Positions 52,091 to 63,922 of a DNA stretch of 64,000 nucleotides are shown here, piece after piece (position 1 is the stretch's first letter; each line of letters begins with the position of its first letter). Origin of the DNA: Arabidopsis thaliana (Eukaryota > Streptophyta > Magnoliopsida > Brassicales > Brassicaceae); the NCBI RefSeq assembly GCF_000001735.4, contig NC_003074.8, positions 1,054,101 to 1,118,100 of the forward strand, read 5' to 3'. The notes below the pieces were generated by a model, which did no database searches, was not told the origin of the DNA, and worked only from the letters and a program-made list of their open reading frames with translations. The translations under genes were made by a program, and so were the position numbers.

Positions 52091-52142
52091 GTTCTTGGAC
52101 GTGGTTCTTCAACTCTATCAGTTTCTTTACTTCTTCACCAAG

Positions 52143-53905
52143 TCAATGATTCAACGACTCCGCGGACGAATCCACCTCTTCTTTTATACTTGTTTCATAA
52201 ACACTAGCAGCTTTTGCTGCTGCTGATGCTATTTGGTGCTTCCTTATACGGCTCAACGTATTTGACAGCATCTTCTGTTTTACATTCCTTAATCTATTTA
52301 TGAGCTTTCTGTGGGTCCTCGGAGATTCAGAGTCAAGCTTACTAGTCCTTAACCTTTGTAACGCGTTTACCCACTCCGGTTTTGACATTTTCCGGAAATA
52401 AGAGCCCATACTTTTTATTCCCGAAGGGTGTATACCAGAAAGGTATGTAGCTTCCCATGCAAGCTCCTCGAAACCATGTTTTGGAGAGGTTTTACCAAAA
52501 GCATACATGCAGAAGATTTGAAAAGCATCATCAGGTGGTGGTAAATCCACCTTGTACACATCTTTGATTCCATGTGCTTTCAAAAGTCTTCGATCTTGCG
52601 TGGTGATGATAATCCGACTTCCAGGACCAAACCACTTATTTTCCTTGGCCATGGCTTCTAATTGTGCTGACTGATCAACGTCATCAAGCACAACAAGCAC
52701 TCTCTTGTCTCTTAACCTGTCTTGTACAACTCCTAAGTGAGGAACTTCTACATCCTTCTGGTTGAATATTTGAGACAGAAACTGCTGCTGTAAGTGCAGC
52801 TTAAGACCGTGTTCATCCGAACAACCTGGTCTTGTATAACCCTTGACAGTCTCCATAAAGACACTCAAATCGAAACTGTCAGAATGTTTTCGAAATAAAA
52901 CTCTGGCGATGGAAGTCTTACCAATCCCAGGAGGACCCCAAATCCCTATCATCCTCACATCATTCAGATCTAGGTATAACATTCGTTCCAATTTTTTCAT
53001 ATGATCCTCCATCCCAACTAAGTCGCTGAAATCACTTGACGGCGTTGAGATGTTCAACGTATTTGAAATATCAGTGGTGACTATTCCGATCATGTCCGCT
53101 TCATTATCCCTAAAAGACAAGTGGCAAAAAAATACAAAATATTAATACTATAAGTCTATAACACATGTATGTCAAATTAAAAATATTCATAATGTTTTTT
53201 TTTTGGTATCAACATACACACTCATGAAAAATTGCTTGCACATATATATACACATTCAAAAGGTAATGAATTTTACCATATGCTTGAATGGTAACCGGCG
53301 ATTTTGGCGACTTCCTCCAAAGCATGTCTCCATCTTCCAATTTCATCCTTTGTTTTACCTTTACAAGTTTCTTTGAAGGCCATCCCAAAATCTCCGGTCT
53401 GCTTCCTTACATCAGTTGGGTCCAAGTCATAGAAAAGGGTCATCACTGTTAGACCCAACTCTTTTCTGCACTTCATGATCAGTGCCAACTCATTCAGGCA
53501 CCACGACGAAGAAGCATATTTCCTCGAGAGGAAGACAATCGCAACCCTCGATCCTCTGATAGCTTCTGTGAGCTCAGGACCGATGGACTTACCCCTCTTG
53601 ATATCTTTATCAATGAATATGTCGATTCCCTTGCTTTTGAACTCCTTCATGATGTGGCTGAGAAAGGATTTGCGTACATCTGCCCCGTGGAAACTTGGAA
53701 AGACTTGGTGTTTACGACCGGGCGACGAAGTCGATGAAGAAGATGAAAAAGAAAAGCAAGATGAAAAAGAAAAACAAGATGATATGTTGTTCTTCTCTTG
53801 GTGTAACCTGAATTTTCTATAAACCATAAAAGATATTGTTCCCAAAAGCGTGTAGATTGCAAGAGCAACAACAACAACAGTGCCAAGGAAAAAATAAGAA
53901 TCCAT
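52143..53905 (-). CDS. TN13: TIR-NBS protein TN13
   Basis: Two exons, 53277-53905 and 52143-53109, give 531 residues. Residues 5-29 form a hydrophobic N-terminal anchor. The TIR domain (about 60-205) contains [17 protein letters not shown] and the putative NADase glutamate in SSWCLNEL. The NBS has a P-loop GPPGIGKTS (about 268-276) and kinase-2 VLVVLDDVD. The GLPL region is degenerate ([11 protein letters not shown]), then the sequence leaves the TNL pattern after RLRTSKLDS and ends in a basic tail ([19 protein letters not shown]). There is no MHD and no LRR. TN13 (At3g04210) is reported as an ER-associated immune protein that interacts with importin-alpha3/MOS6. The paralogue lies just upstream in the same orientation. 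Confidence 0.92.
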
Positions 53906-55017
53906 TATTCGTATGATATAGAGACGAACAAAGAGCTTTTTTAGAGAGCTATATGAAGCAATGGTATTCAAAACAGATAAAAGGGTTTGTTGTATATATA
54001 TTAGATTAGTACACTAACTCCATTGACTTAGAATAAGAAGACTAGCAACGCAAACATGGGAAGAATATTCGTGAGGGGCGGCTAATTCTCTGTGGCTCCA
54101 CCACGTGAGTCTATATAAAATGTCCTCTTAGCAGAAAAATGAGGGATCTCTATTAAGTCTTTCTTGTACTCAAACAGTCAAACGGATCTCTATTATATAA
54201 GCCAACTTGCAAAAGTCTTTTTCGCACAAAATTGTGTGGCGTAAAAATATTCAGCGATCTAGAATGATAAGATGGCAAGAGAGGAAGCTTAATTTGTTGT
54301 TATTTATCTCTTCATGGAAAATTCGTGAGGGGCTCTACTAATCTTCAGACTCATCCAAAATCTACGAGGAAGAAATATGCTAGTTCGATTTTAAGTCTTG
54401 AGTAGGCTCAAACGGATCTCTATCATACAAGTAACATATACATATTTCTTAGTCGCATAAATAGAATAACTTTTAGCAATCAGAAAAAAACGAAAAATCA
54501 TCTAGTAATTATAATTGTAATGTAAATACATTTGTTGCATTTCTTTATACATTTTCGTATTAAACAAATTTGAGAATAATCAGAATCGTTTTATCTATAT
54601 GACAAGTAATTTGGAGCAATCTATCTCTAAGAAGGAATTAGCAAGGAATAAAGTACAAGGATACATTAATTAAATCTATGTCTCCGTCAAAACATGAAAT
54701 TTCACAGCTAATAGATTAAGACATGGATGGACCAATGATAAAGTTGTCTTCTTAACTCCATCGAAAACTACACTGAATGTTTTCGCATCGAAAAATATCG
54801 GACAAGCAATAACAAAGGAAAACTACAAAATACGTTTCTATTTGCAATAAAATCATCTGCATGCAAGAAAATGGGAAAAATAACATTCAAATCACACATA
54901 CCATGAGAAGAGGTTGAACAAATTATTAAGACCGCATGCGAAGAACTAGAATCCCAGAGAACTATACCAACGGATATATATATATATATATTAGAAAAAG
55001 GGGAGCTCCACCAGACT
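53906..55017. other. TN13 promoter and 3' flank of the TNL gene
   Basis: A W-box TTGACT lies at 54023-54028, about 120 bp upstream of the TN13 ATG. The block attcgtgaggggc at about 54068 recurs near 54325, and aaacggatctctat at about 54180 recurs near 54408, so about 170 bp of promoter is duplicated in tandem in diverged form. An AT run lies near 54975. Bases 54897-54930 resemble 51264-51300, a trace of the TNL tandem duplication. Confidence 0.55.
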
Positions 55018-58000
55018 TTAGCATTTATAAAACTTCAATCTCTTGAGATAAGTGACATTCCCAAACGAGGAGGGGAGTAGACTTGAGCAATCTCTAAGAT
55101 CCAAATTTTCGAGATTAGTAAGATTCACAAATGAGGAGGGGAGTTCCACCAGAGTTGAGCATTTTCTAAGATTCAATACTTGGAGATTAGTAAGATTCCC
55201 AAACGAGGATGGGAGCTCCACCATACTTGAGCATTCTCTAAGACCCAACACTCTGAGATTAGTAAGATTCCCAAAAGTTGATGGGAGCTTCACCAAACTT
55301 GAGCATTCATAAAATTCCAGGCTTTCAACATTAGCAAGATTCCCAAACGAGGTTGGGAGCTCCACTAGACTTGAGCATTCTCTAAGATCCAATTCTTGGA
55401 GATTAGTAAGATTCCCAAATGAGGAGGGTAATTCCACCAGAGATAAGCACTCTCTCAAGTTTATTTTCTTGAGATTAGTGGCTTCCCCAATAGAGGAAGG
55501 GAGCTTCACCAAACTTGAGCAACGCTCAATGGACAGTCTTTGGAGATTAGTGGCTGTTGAAAGATCAGGAAGCTCCTTCAGATTTCTGGAACAAGTCAAA
55601 TCCAGCCACTCGAGATTTCTAAGCGGCTGCAGTACAAAAACCACAACTAGAAGTTTAGAAGTGTGAAAGCGTTTCAAAGCCGTTCGTATACATCAAATAA
55701 TCCATTCGAAAAAGAAAAAAAAATGAAAGTTGGAGAGAAGTAAATAAAGAGAACAAACAGTTACTTGAATTCCTTCCCACAACTTCTCAAGCTTGCTGTA
55801 GGGCATGCATAGTTTAACAAGGAACTCCGCATGAAACTCAGAGGGCAAACTTGTCATCGGAAATTGTTGCCAATGTAATAACCTAAGTTTTCCAGGTAAA
55901 TAGTCCAGACCTCGCGGGAAGTGCAATTTACTATCATAATCCAGAGACACGCGGTGACCGCGACCGCCAAAATAGTATACTCCGTGACGGCTAAAAAGGT
56001 CACCATAAATTCTTATGAACTGAAGATTAGACATTCCTCGGAAGGCTTTCTCACTTATATCTAATTCTTTCTCCATCGTATTGAAGTCGAAATCTATGCC
56101 TATTACACTTCTACTGCCCTGAAGAAATTATATAGTTTAGTTGTCAAATGATAAGAACAATAAAGGAAGAAAAAATATATGTCAAAACTTACTGTATCAT
56201 CAGTGAGTACTTCACGAATATCTGTTGCATCAACCAAAAATTGACGTTGTCCAGGCTCATGAATGGATTGTTTACGAACAATTTCTCTACCAAGTTGTGC
56301 CAGCAGAACATGCATACGTATCAGTCTTAAATCCATATGTATAAGCGATTTCTCAGCTAAGACGTGAAGCCCTTGCCTCAAATCCGAGAACTTCTTTCCA
56401 AGCTGCTGTTCTACTAACTCGGTATCATCATTGTGGAAAGAGCAAGCTAGATGAAGGAACAAACTTTTATCTACATCACATAAGGCATCGTAACTGAGTT
56501 TTAGAATGCTCTCAATTTTTCCGTCAAGGTGAGTCCTTACCCTTGGTAGTGCCATTGTCCACTCCTGCTTGGTCATTCCCCGGAAATAGGATCCCATAAC
56601 CTTAAGTCCCAAAGGAAGTCTACCCGAAAGTGTTGTAACTTGTTGAGCAAGCTCCTCAAAACCATCATATGGGGACTTTTGACCAAAAGCATGCATGCAA
56701 AAGATTTGAAGGGCCTCTTCATAGTTGGGATAATCCACCTCGTAAATATGTTCGATCCCATGCGCCCTCAAAATTCCTCGGTCTTGGGTTGTGATGATAA
56801 TCCGACTCCCAGGACCTAGCCAATCATTTTCTTTCGCCAAGGCATCTACTTGTACTGACTGATTCACATCATCAATAACAACAAGAACTTTCTTGTCGTT
56901 CAACCTTTCTTGTGCAACTCCTAAATGTGGGATCTGGACATTTTCCTGGTTGGTTATTTGAGACAGAAACCGTTGTTGTAGTTGCAACTTTTCATAGTAG
57001 TCATCGGAACACGCTGGTATTGTGTACGCGGTTTTGATACTCTCCATAAAGACACTCAGTTGAAATTTGTCCGAGTGTTGATTATATAAAGATCTAGCAA
57101 TGGTGGTTTTGCCAACCCCAGGAGGACCCCATATTCCTATCGTCTTCATTTCATCTGAGTCTATGTCTAACAATGGTTTCATCTTTTCCATGTGATCTCC
57201 CATCCCAATCAAATCGTCAAAATCACGTGACGGCGTCGAATGATTCAGCATTTCCGAAATATCACTGACTATTTTTTCGATCATGCCCGATTCGTTATCC
57301 CTGTGTAAAATTAAAGGGAGGTGCAACACACAACATGTTACATACACATCATAAGATTTTGCATGCATATCAAGAAAACATTATTAGTACTATTCTGGTT
57401 TAAAAGATTTACCTATATCTATAACGCAAACGATTAAGAGTGGTCAATTAAAGATCAAAAGAACTAACCATTTTCTTGAATCGTAACCAGCTATTGTTGC
57501 TACTTTTTTGAAAGCTTCTCTCCATCTTTCAATGTTTTCTCTTTCTTTACCCTTACAAGTGTTTCTGAATACCTTCCCGAAATCACCGGTCAGCTTCTTT
57601 ACAAGAGATGGATCCACTTTGTAGAAAATGACTATCACTGTTTGACCCATTTCTTCCTTGCACTTTATGATCTCCACCAATTCGTCTAAGCACCAGCTTG
57701 AAGAAGCGTAGTTCTTGGAGAGCAAGATGATTGCGATCTTGGACCCTCTAATCGCCCGAATGAGTTCTGGACCGATAGATTCTCCTCTCTTGATATTGTT
57801 ATCAACAAATGGTGTGATTCCTTGTCTTTGAAACTCCTTCTGAATGTGACTGAGGAAGTCTTTGCGGACATCTTCCCCGCGGAAGCTTGGAAAGACATCG
57901 TATTTTCGCGTGAGAGATAAAGACGACAGAGGTGGTGAAGGAGACGGTTGTGTTGAAGAAGAAGAATCATTTTCTTTGTTTTCTCGATGGTCTTTGAATT

Positions 58001-58088
58001 TTCTGTAAACCATAAAAAGTATTGTACCCAAAAGTGTGAAGAAGCCTGTTGCAGCAGCAACAGTTTCGAGTAAAAAAGAAGAATCCAT
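55018..58088 (-). CDS. TIR-NBS-LRR disease-resistance protein
   Basis: Four exons, 57469-58088, 56193-57300, 55765-56118 and 55018-55626, give 896 residues in my model (At3g04220 position; I recall a slightly shorter annotation, so one boundary may differ). N-terminal anchor (residues about 5-29), TIR with VFPSFRGEDVRKDFLSH and the NADase-type Glu in SSWCLDEL, NBS with GPPGVGKTT, VLVVIDDVN and GRLPLGLKVMG. The MHD position reads MHV. The LRR of exon 4 is built from seven 24-residue units of the LPSSFGNLTNL type, then ends abruptly at YKC with no post-LRR domain. TNLs detect pathogen effectors and make NAD-derived signals for EDS1. Confidence 0.92.
55021..55503 (-). repeat. 72-bp tandem repeat array encoding LRRs
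   Basis: Seven consecutive 72-bp units (the sixth shorter by two codons) encode LPSSFGNLTNLQELDLRECS-like repeats. Neighbouring units are similar in DNA as well as protein, for example gattagtaagattcccaaa recurs in most of them. This suggests recent expansion by unequal exchange. Confidence 0.9.
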
Positions 58089-58188
58089 TATTAGTATATG
58101 GTGGAGAGAGGATTCAAGAATCCATGATTAATAACAGAGCGCTATATGTGGAGCAAGGAATTACAGATTAAGAGGCTTTGTACTTTTG

Positions 58189-58217
58189 TTGACCACACAG
58201 CATTGACTCCATTGACT
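58189..58217. promoter_or_regulatory. Cluster of three W-box motifs upstream of the TNL gene
   Basis: TTGACC at 58189-58194, TTGACT at 58203-58208 and TTGACT at 58212-58217 lie 100-130 bp upstream of the TNL ATG. W-boxes are WRKY binding sites and common in pathogen-responsive promoters. One TTGACT with the same flank (tccattgact) also lies upstream of TN13. Confidence 0.6.
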
Positions 58218-59068
58218 GAGAATGGTGAAAACAGAGGAAGCTTCCTAGTTATCGTTTCATGGAAACTTTATGAACCATTGTGACTCCTCCGCTGTCTTAT
58301 GTGGAAATGATAATGATTCCTGTTCCCACTTCACATCCACCAGCTTTGCTCTTTTTGATTATATAATGTTAATAGTTTTCAACATTTCATTTCCACCTAA
58401 CCACACCTAGACATTATGTTAGTGGGAGTTGGATACAGATCAATTCTATTAAATCTTAATGTAAAACTTTCAAATCTTTGACGTAGATGACTTTTTTGTT
58501 TATAGTGCGAATGTTTTGTAGCTGAGAGAAGCAGCTGAAATCCACTTTTAGTAGGAGACTCTTAAGTGGCTGAGCTTAGACATATCAACAGCTAAGCACA
58601 CATTATAAACGCGAGAAACCATGTCAAGGAAATCATAACATACCATCTCAATCTCTCTGCTCACCTCAGAGATGTTTGTGATGATTATGAAGTTGTAGAG
58701 AGTTAGTATCACAGGGTAGTTCGGTCATTTGAAGATTCTAGAAGCTGAAACTAAAATTGAATCCTCAACTAACTAACTGATTCAGCAACCAGCATATTAG
58801 AGAGTAAACGCATTAACCTCAGTTTATGTTCAACGTTTCCTTTGCAACGATTTAGAGGAGGCTGAAATTGCAAAGTGAGAGGGAGAAGAAGAACGAAGAA
58901 TCAATAGCATTCTACGTAAACACTAAACACAGCTTGTGAGAACTTTTCGATAGTAGAAACATTATCCAATAACCATTGAAAATAAAACGCAAAAGAGAAA
59001 CCAAGTCTCACAATTTCAACATCATAATCCCAAAACGTTGATACAGAAACAAAAAATCAAACCAGAAT
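58218..59068. other. Interval between the TNL promoter and RPS16 3' end
   Basis: AT-rich intergenic DNA and the RPS16 3' UTR. No gene or repeat recognised. Confidence 0.6.
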
Positions 59069-59509
59069 CTAACGGTAACTCTTCTGGAAACGAGCACGAG
59101 CACCAGGACCACCAAACTTCTTCGACTCGCACCTTCTCGGATCCGCAACAAGAAGAGTCCTATCGTACCTCATCAAGATGTCCTTGATCTCCTTCTTCGA
59201 CTGCTCATCAACGTACTTCTGGTAGTAAGCAACGAGGGCCTTAGCGATACTCTGACGGATTGCGTAGACCCGAGATGTGTTACCACCGCCCGTGGCACGG
59301 ATCCTCATGTCAACTCCGGCGAAACGGTGTTTCCCGAGGAGAAGGACTGGCTCGAAGATCTTGAATCGGAGGATCTCTGGCTGATAAAGCTCGATCGGCG
59401 AACCGTTGAGCTTAATCATGCCCGAGCCCCGTTTGCAGTAGGTGACTGCTGTTGCCGTCTTCTTCCTTCCGAAACATTGAACAGACTCTTTCGCCGGTTG
59501 GGTCGCCAT
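59069..59509 (-). CDS. RPS16B: 40S ribosomal protein S16 (uS9)
   Basis: One intronless exon of 146 residues, the full length of plant S16. It begins [20 protein letters not shown] and contains the conserved [19 protein letters not shown]. It ends in the family hallmark [11 protein letters not shown], the basic tail that reaches the decoding centre and contacts P-site tRNA. It acts in the small cytosolic ribosomal subunit. The locus corresponds to At3g04230. The promoter has the expected telo-box and site II pairing. Confidence 0.97.
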
Positions 59510-59640
59510 TGCTAGGGTTTTATGATTTTTGTGCTTTTTCTGCAGGGATTTGATTACATGAGAAGAGCAAAAAACTCTAATCCGTTAAGCTTTTATTGGT
59601 CAACATGATGATCGGCTGAATTTGAAGGCCCATAAAATTA
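59510..59640 (-). promoter_or_regulatory. RPS16 core promoter: telo-box and site II motif
   Basis: AAAACCCTAG, a telo-box variant, lies directly before the ATG. ATGGGCC (59627-59633 on the reverse strand), a site II motif bound by TCP factors, lies about 120 bp upstream. This pair is the standard signature of Arabidopsis ribosomal-protein genes. Confidence 0.7.
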
Positions 59641-60086
59641 GGGTAACTATGGCCTGTTACATGATGATTTATTACTACATAGCTTAGATTAACCGGCTAG
59701 ATTTCTGGTTAACCAACGGGTTTCGTCAATTTCGATTAGATGGAAAAACACTTTCGTTGTTTGCATCTGGTTAACAATCGATAGGAATTGATAAGAAGCT
59801 TTATAAAGAAATTGGGAGCTAAACGATCCGTTTTGGTTCAAATGATCAATATATATATATATATATATGTTTTCATGTAATGTTACATTGGGATATTGCA
59901 CATGCTCCGGTAATGGAAAACAGAGATAACACAGCCAGCTTTGTTTTATATATATAGTACACAGCTCAAACAATAATAATCTTCTCTAGCTCTGATAATT
60001 TATCAATATTTCTGCTACTAATTCTCTTCGGTTTTTTATTTACAATGCCGGGTCCTCATGTGTTTCAGTTGTCTTTCCCTCCTTGT
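59641..60086. other. RPS16 distal promoter and SEC 3' UTR
   Basis: It includes a short AT microsatellite near 59848-59868. No gene; the 94-codon frame here begins on poor context and has no domain. Confidence 0.6.
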
Positions 60087-63000
60087 TTATCTGTCATGTG
60101 GGAATTCTAGGTCGTTTTCCAACACCTTGAAGTGTTGTGGCTGCTGCCCAGAGCAATGGAGGTTCCACATTTTGAAGTATGACCTCTCCAGATTCTTCAC
60201 CTGTAAACCAAGAGAACTCATTGGTTAGGAAATAAAACGCAGAAGAGAGATATAGAGTCAGAAAGTGCGGAAGACTAACCCAACGCATGGTGTCGAATAG
60301 AGGACAGGTTAAGCGGCTAGCCCTCAATTCCTTAGTCAGTGCCTGAAGTTTTGGCTTGTTCAGTGCCAAAGAGACAGCCTTCTCTTCGTACTCCTCCAAG
60401 CTGGTTCACAATTGTTATAGAGATATCTCATCAACATACATGAAAACAGAGGATACTGAACACATGTACCAGTTGGTTTTTGCTGAGACGTACCTGTTAA
60501 CAATCATCCCATGGCCCAGACCAGTTGCAAGGCAGAGTGATCCAGCCACTCGAGTTGCCATTTTCTCAAGTGGTAACGTTATCATTGGTACACCAGCCCA
60601 CAGTACATCTGTTCCTGTTGTGTGTCCATTGCACAGGGGCCTAATGACACAGGACAGGGTAGGGGAAGGTAAACTTGTGGCAGAATTGAGTTTTTGTGTT
60701 GTTTTTTAAATATATCTTGAAGTAGAGATAAATCGAGTTGAGAGGCAAAAGAACTCACGTGTCGAGGATTACATCGGCAAGGACACTTCGCCTGATATGT
60801 TCACTCTTCATGGCAACATCAGTGAAGATAATTTGATCAGGCTGTACACCTTGGGCAGCAGCATCTGGATATAAGGTCAAAAAAATAAGGTTATAAACGA
60901 TAGAGAAAGCAGAAAGAACAAGGAAATGCTAGGCGATTGAATGGAACCAAACGTACATGTGCGAAACCTCATCTCTCCGGCTGCTGGAAAACGGAGAAGC
61001 CAAAGAGCACTGTTGGGTACTCGTTTAAGAATGTTGCACCTATAAAAAAATAAAAACAAATCAGTTTGTGCATGTATAAATTTACATCTATACAGAGTGT
61101 TATTTATGGTATCATGATGGTGTAAGGTGTCATACGTAAATTTCCAAACAAACTTGCAAAGCTAAGGAAAAACGTTTACCAAGTATTAACGATCTCAGGA
61201 TCCATTTTGTACAGTTGGTTGAAGCATGCAAATATGAATTTGTCTTCAGGAAGTCCATAGTCTGATCGCTTGGGCTTCGAATTTGGATCCAACACATCCT
61301 GATTTTTCTGCAAACAGCATTTATACGATGAGTTTTATAAAAATAACTGTGGACCTGATGAATGTACAATAACATGGTAAAGAAAACTTTCTCGGAGCAT
61401 ACCTGCTTGTAATCATTGACAAAGTAGCAATGGGGAAGGTGGACCAGCTTCTCTGAGTAAATATGTGCATATTGCAGAGGAGACACGAACTGAAAAGTAA
61501 AAGAGAGTAACCAGTCATGACATAGAGAAAAAATAAGGTTGGAAAAAAAAAATGTTCTGAAGATATCTAGAAAACTATAATTCAATTGCAAACCTCATCA
61601 GTCACTAGATAGTCAATATAGGTTGCTCCAGTGGTACCCGGGAAGCCCATATATGAAACCTGGATCGGAGCAGGCTGCATGGCAAATATTTCATTTCTAG
61701 CCCCCTGCATAGGTTAAACCAAACAATGTTAGCAAAAACATTTCCATAGGAATGGGTACAGCTCCAGAGTAAAAAGTTTCTGAAATGTTCAGAGCATGCA
61801 TGCCTTGGTATAACCGTTTAGATTGATGAGGATCTGGATTTTGTCTTGGTTTATAATTTTGGCGATAGCATCAGATGACATAGCAGAAACGTCCAGGAAA
61901 TGCTCGGCTTCTGACTGGATTCGCTGTCTCCACTCAGTATTATCATTTGCACTCAGAGCATAGCAGAAAACCTGGGAAAAAATGTGATTTACTTTGCTGA
62001 AAAGCCAAAAACAGGATAGGCAGATACAGAATGATATACCATCAATTACTAAAGTTCTATATTCCACACACAGGACCCGTACGGTTCCATACATTCCTAC
62101 CATCATAAGAACTAAACCCAGCATGTACGAATTTTATAGCCTCACTAGAAAACACTGGGTTGAAGAACTCAAACTCTCGATATAAAATCAGAGCAGACCT
62201 AAGAAATGGATCAACAAGTATCCAAGTGCAGGATACAAACCTCAACGTTTTCTCTGTTGTGCATCCCAAACACTGATCCCATGAGGTGTGACAACGGATG
62301 GTTACCAAAATCACTGCTCACGTATCCAATCCTTAATCTCTTAAATCCTCCCTCACGTTTTACAGGGAGCCCAGCTGGATGGGTAAAAGGAGGTAGTCCA
62401 AAACGAGAAGCGATTATGGAGCAGTGTGCAGCGTATTTACGACTGAAAAAATAGGGGATTTATAAGAAATAGGCATATACATAAAGATAATATAAACATG
62501 TATTTTCATGAGTATTGAGTATTAAAAAATCAGCCTCAAACCTGATTTCAAGGGCAAGAATAGGGTCAATAGGATATGCTATTGCATGGAAGGGCTGGAC
62601 ACTTGGAAGGACCGACATCTGAAGATAGGATCAATAGGATATGCTATCACCTTAATCTGTAATAGTATATAAGTACCACAAATTTTGTGTGGCGTAAATA
62701 CTTACATTTATTTGCCTCCTAATAATGCTTTCAACTTCAGCGAACATTTTGCTACGGTCCTCCCAACAGCATACACACTGGTTCAGCAGCAGGAAAGAAA
62801 AAATGGAGACGAAGGGAGAATTAACAAGTAGAGAAGAAAGAAGCTATCATAACAGACGTGTGACATCAAACCAGGAAAAATAAATACCTGTAAGGTGTGT
62901 AGAAGGTTGCACGTTGCTTCTGGGAAGTCTGGTCGTAGAAGCAAGGCCTGCTTATAGCTCGTAATGGCAGCTTCTACATGCCCACTGCTTATGCAAGAAG

Positions 63001-63922
63001 GTGCAACAAATACATTAATAGTAGAACAAATATTTTTCTGGTCAAACATACTAACTCCTCAGTTAAAAGGTGGTCATTAACTCATTGTTATACTGCCACA
63101 TCTTAAATGTTCTAAATCCCAGAAAACAAGAGCCTAACACGAAACCACCTTAAGAACTGTACGTAGAGATATAAAGGCTTCTAGTGAAGTAGGAAAATTG
63201 TAAGTAATTTTAAGATATATGACACCATAAGCTATTCAAGAACCATGAAATACACAAAATTCTTCTCGAGTCAGATCTTTTCGTTCAAGGTAAAGATGTT
63301 TTGGCTCTGTTCTTAGCTAAGCGGTATTTGAACATGTGTCTGGTATACCTAATAAATGAAAGATAAAGACAATGGTTACCTATCCTTGTAAGCTGAGGCC
63401 AGGTTTGCGTGAGCTTCAGCCATTGTAGGCCGGAAGTTTATAGCATGCATGTAATCCTGAATTGCTTCAGTTACCCTCCCGATCTCTTTGTAAGTATTCC
63501 CTCTATTAACCAGAGCGTCAGCTGCCAATGGGTCAATACGAAGAACCTCATTATAGCAGGATATAGCATCCGAGTAATTTCCCTGTAGTAAAGGAGAAGA
63601 AAACAAGCTAAATTTGTCAAACATGAGCAAGACTACAAAAATGATTAAAAATTGATAATGGAGCACGTAGCTACCTGTTGCTTGTAAATTATAGCAAGGT
63701 TATTGAACGGAGCAGATAGCCCTGTAGTTACAGCCAGAGTAGCCTTGAATAATGAGGAAGCAGGACCCATCATATTCCTGTTTCAAGTTGTGAAATGGAT
63801 TTTATGGTCATTTAGTCTTTTCTATCTAGCAAAAAGAAAGAAAGGATCACATACCACTCCATATAAATGTTTCCAAGATTAGCCATGGCTTGTGGATGAT
63901 TTGGTTGTAAAGCAAGACATTG
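60087..63922 (-). CDS. SEC: SECRET AGENT, O-GlcNAc transferase-like (GT41), C-terminal two thirds
   Basis: Sixteen exons lie in the window: 63855-63922, 63675-63777, 63380-63582, 62888-62984, 62706-62777, 62542-62618, 62241-62442, 61804-61971, 61594-61704, 61403-61489, 61180-61307, 60957-61039, 60759-60864, 60494-60640, 60280-60400 and 60087-60200. They encode the last 628 or so of 977 residues; upstream exons lie beyond the right edge. First come TPR repeats ([36 protein letters not shown]). The catalytic domain follows with [50 protein letters not shown] and the UDP-binding [14 protein letters not shown]. It transfers O-GlcNAc to Ser/Thr of nuclear and cytosolic proteins and acts with SPINDLY in hormone and floral control. 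The intron between 61804 and 61704 starts with GC. Confidence 0.96.
61705..61803 (-). other. GC-AG intron in SEC
   Basis: The exon ends TATACCAAG and the intron begins GCATGC. It ends atgcag before GGGGCTAGA. Only this junction gives the conserved NGYTKGARNE, so the donor is GC and not GT. Confidence 0.85.
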
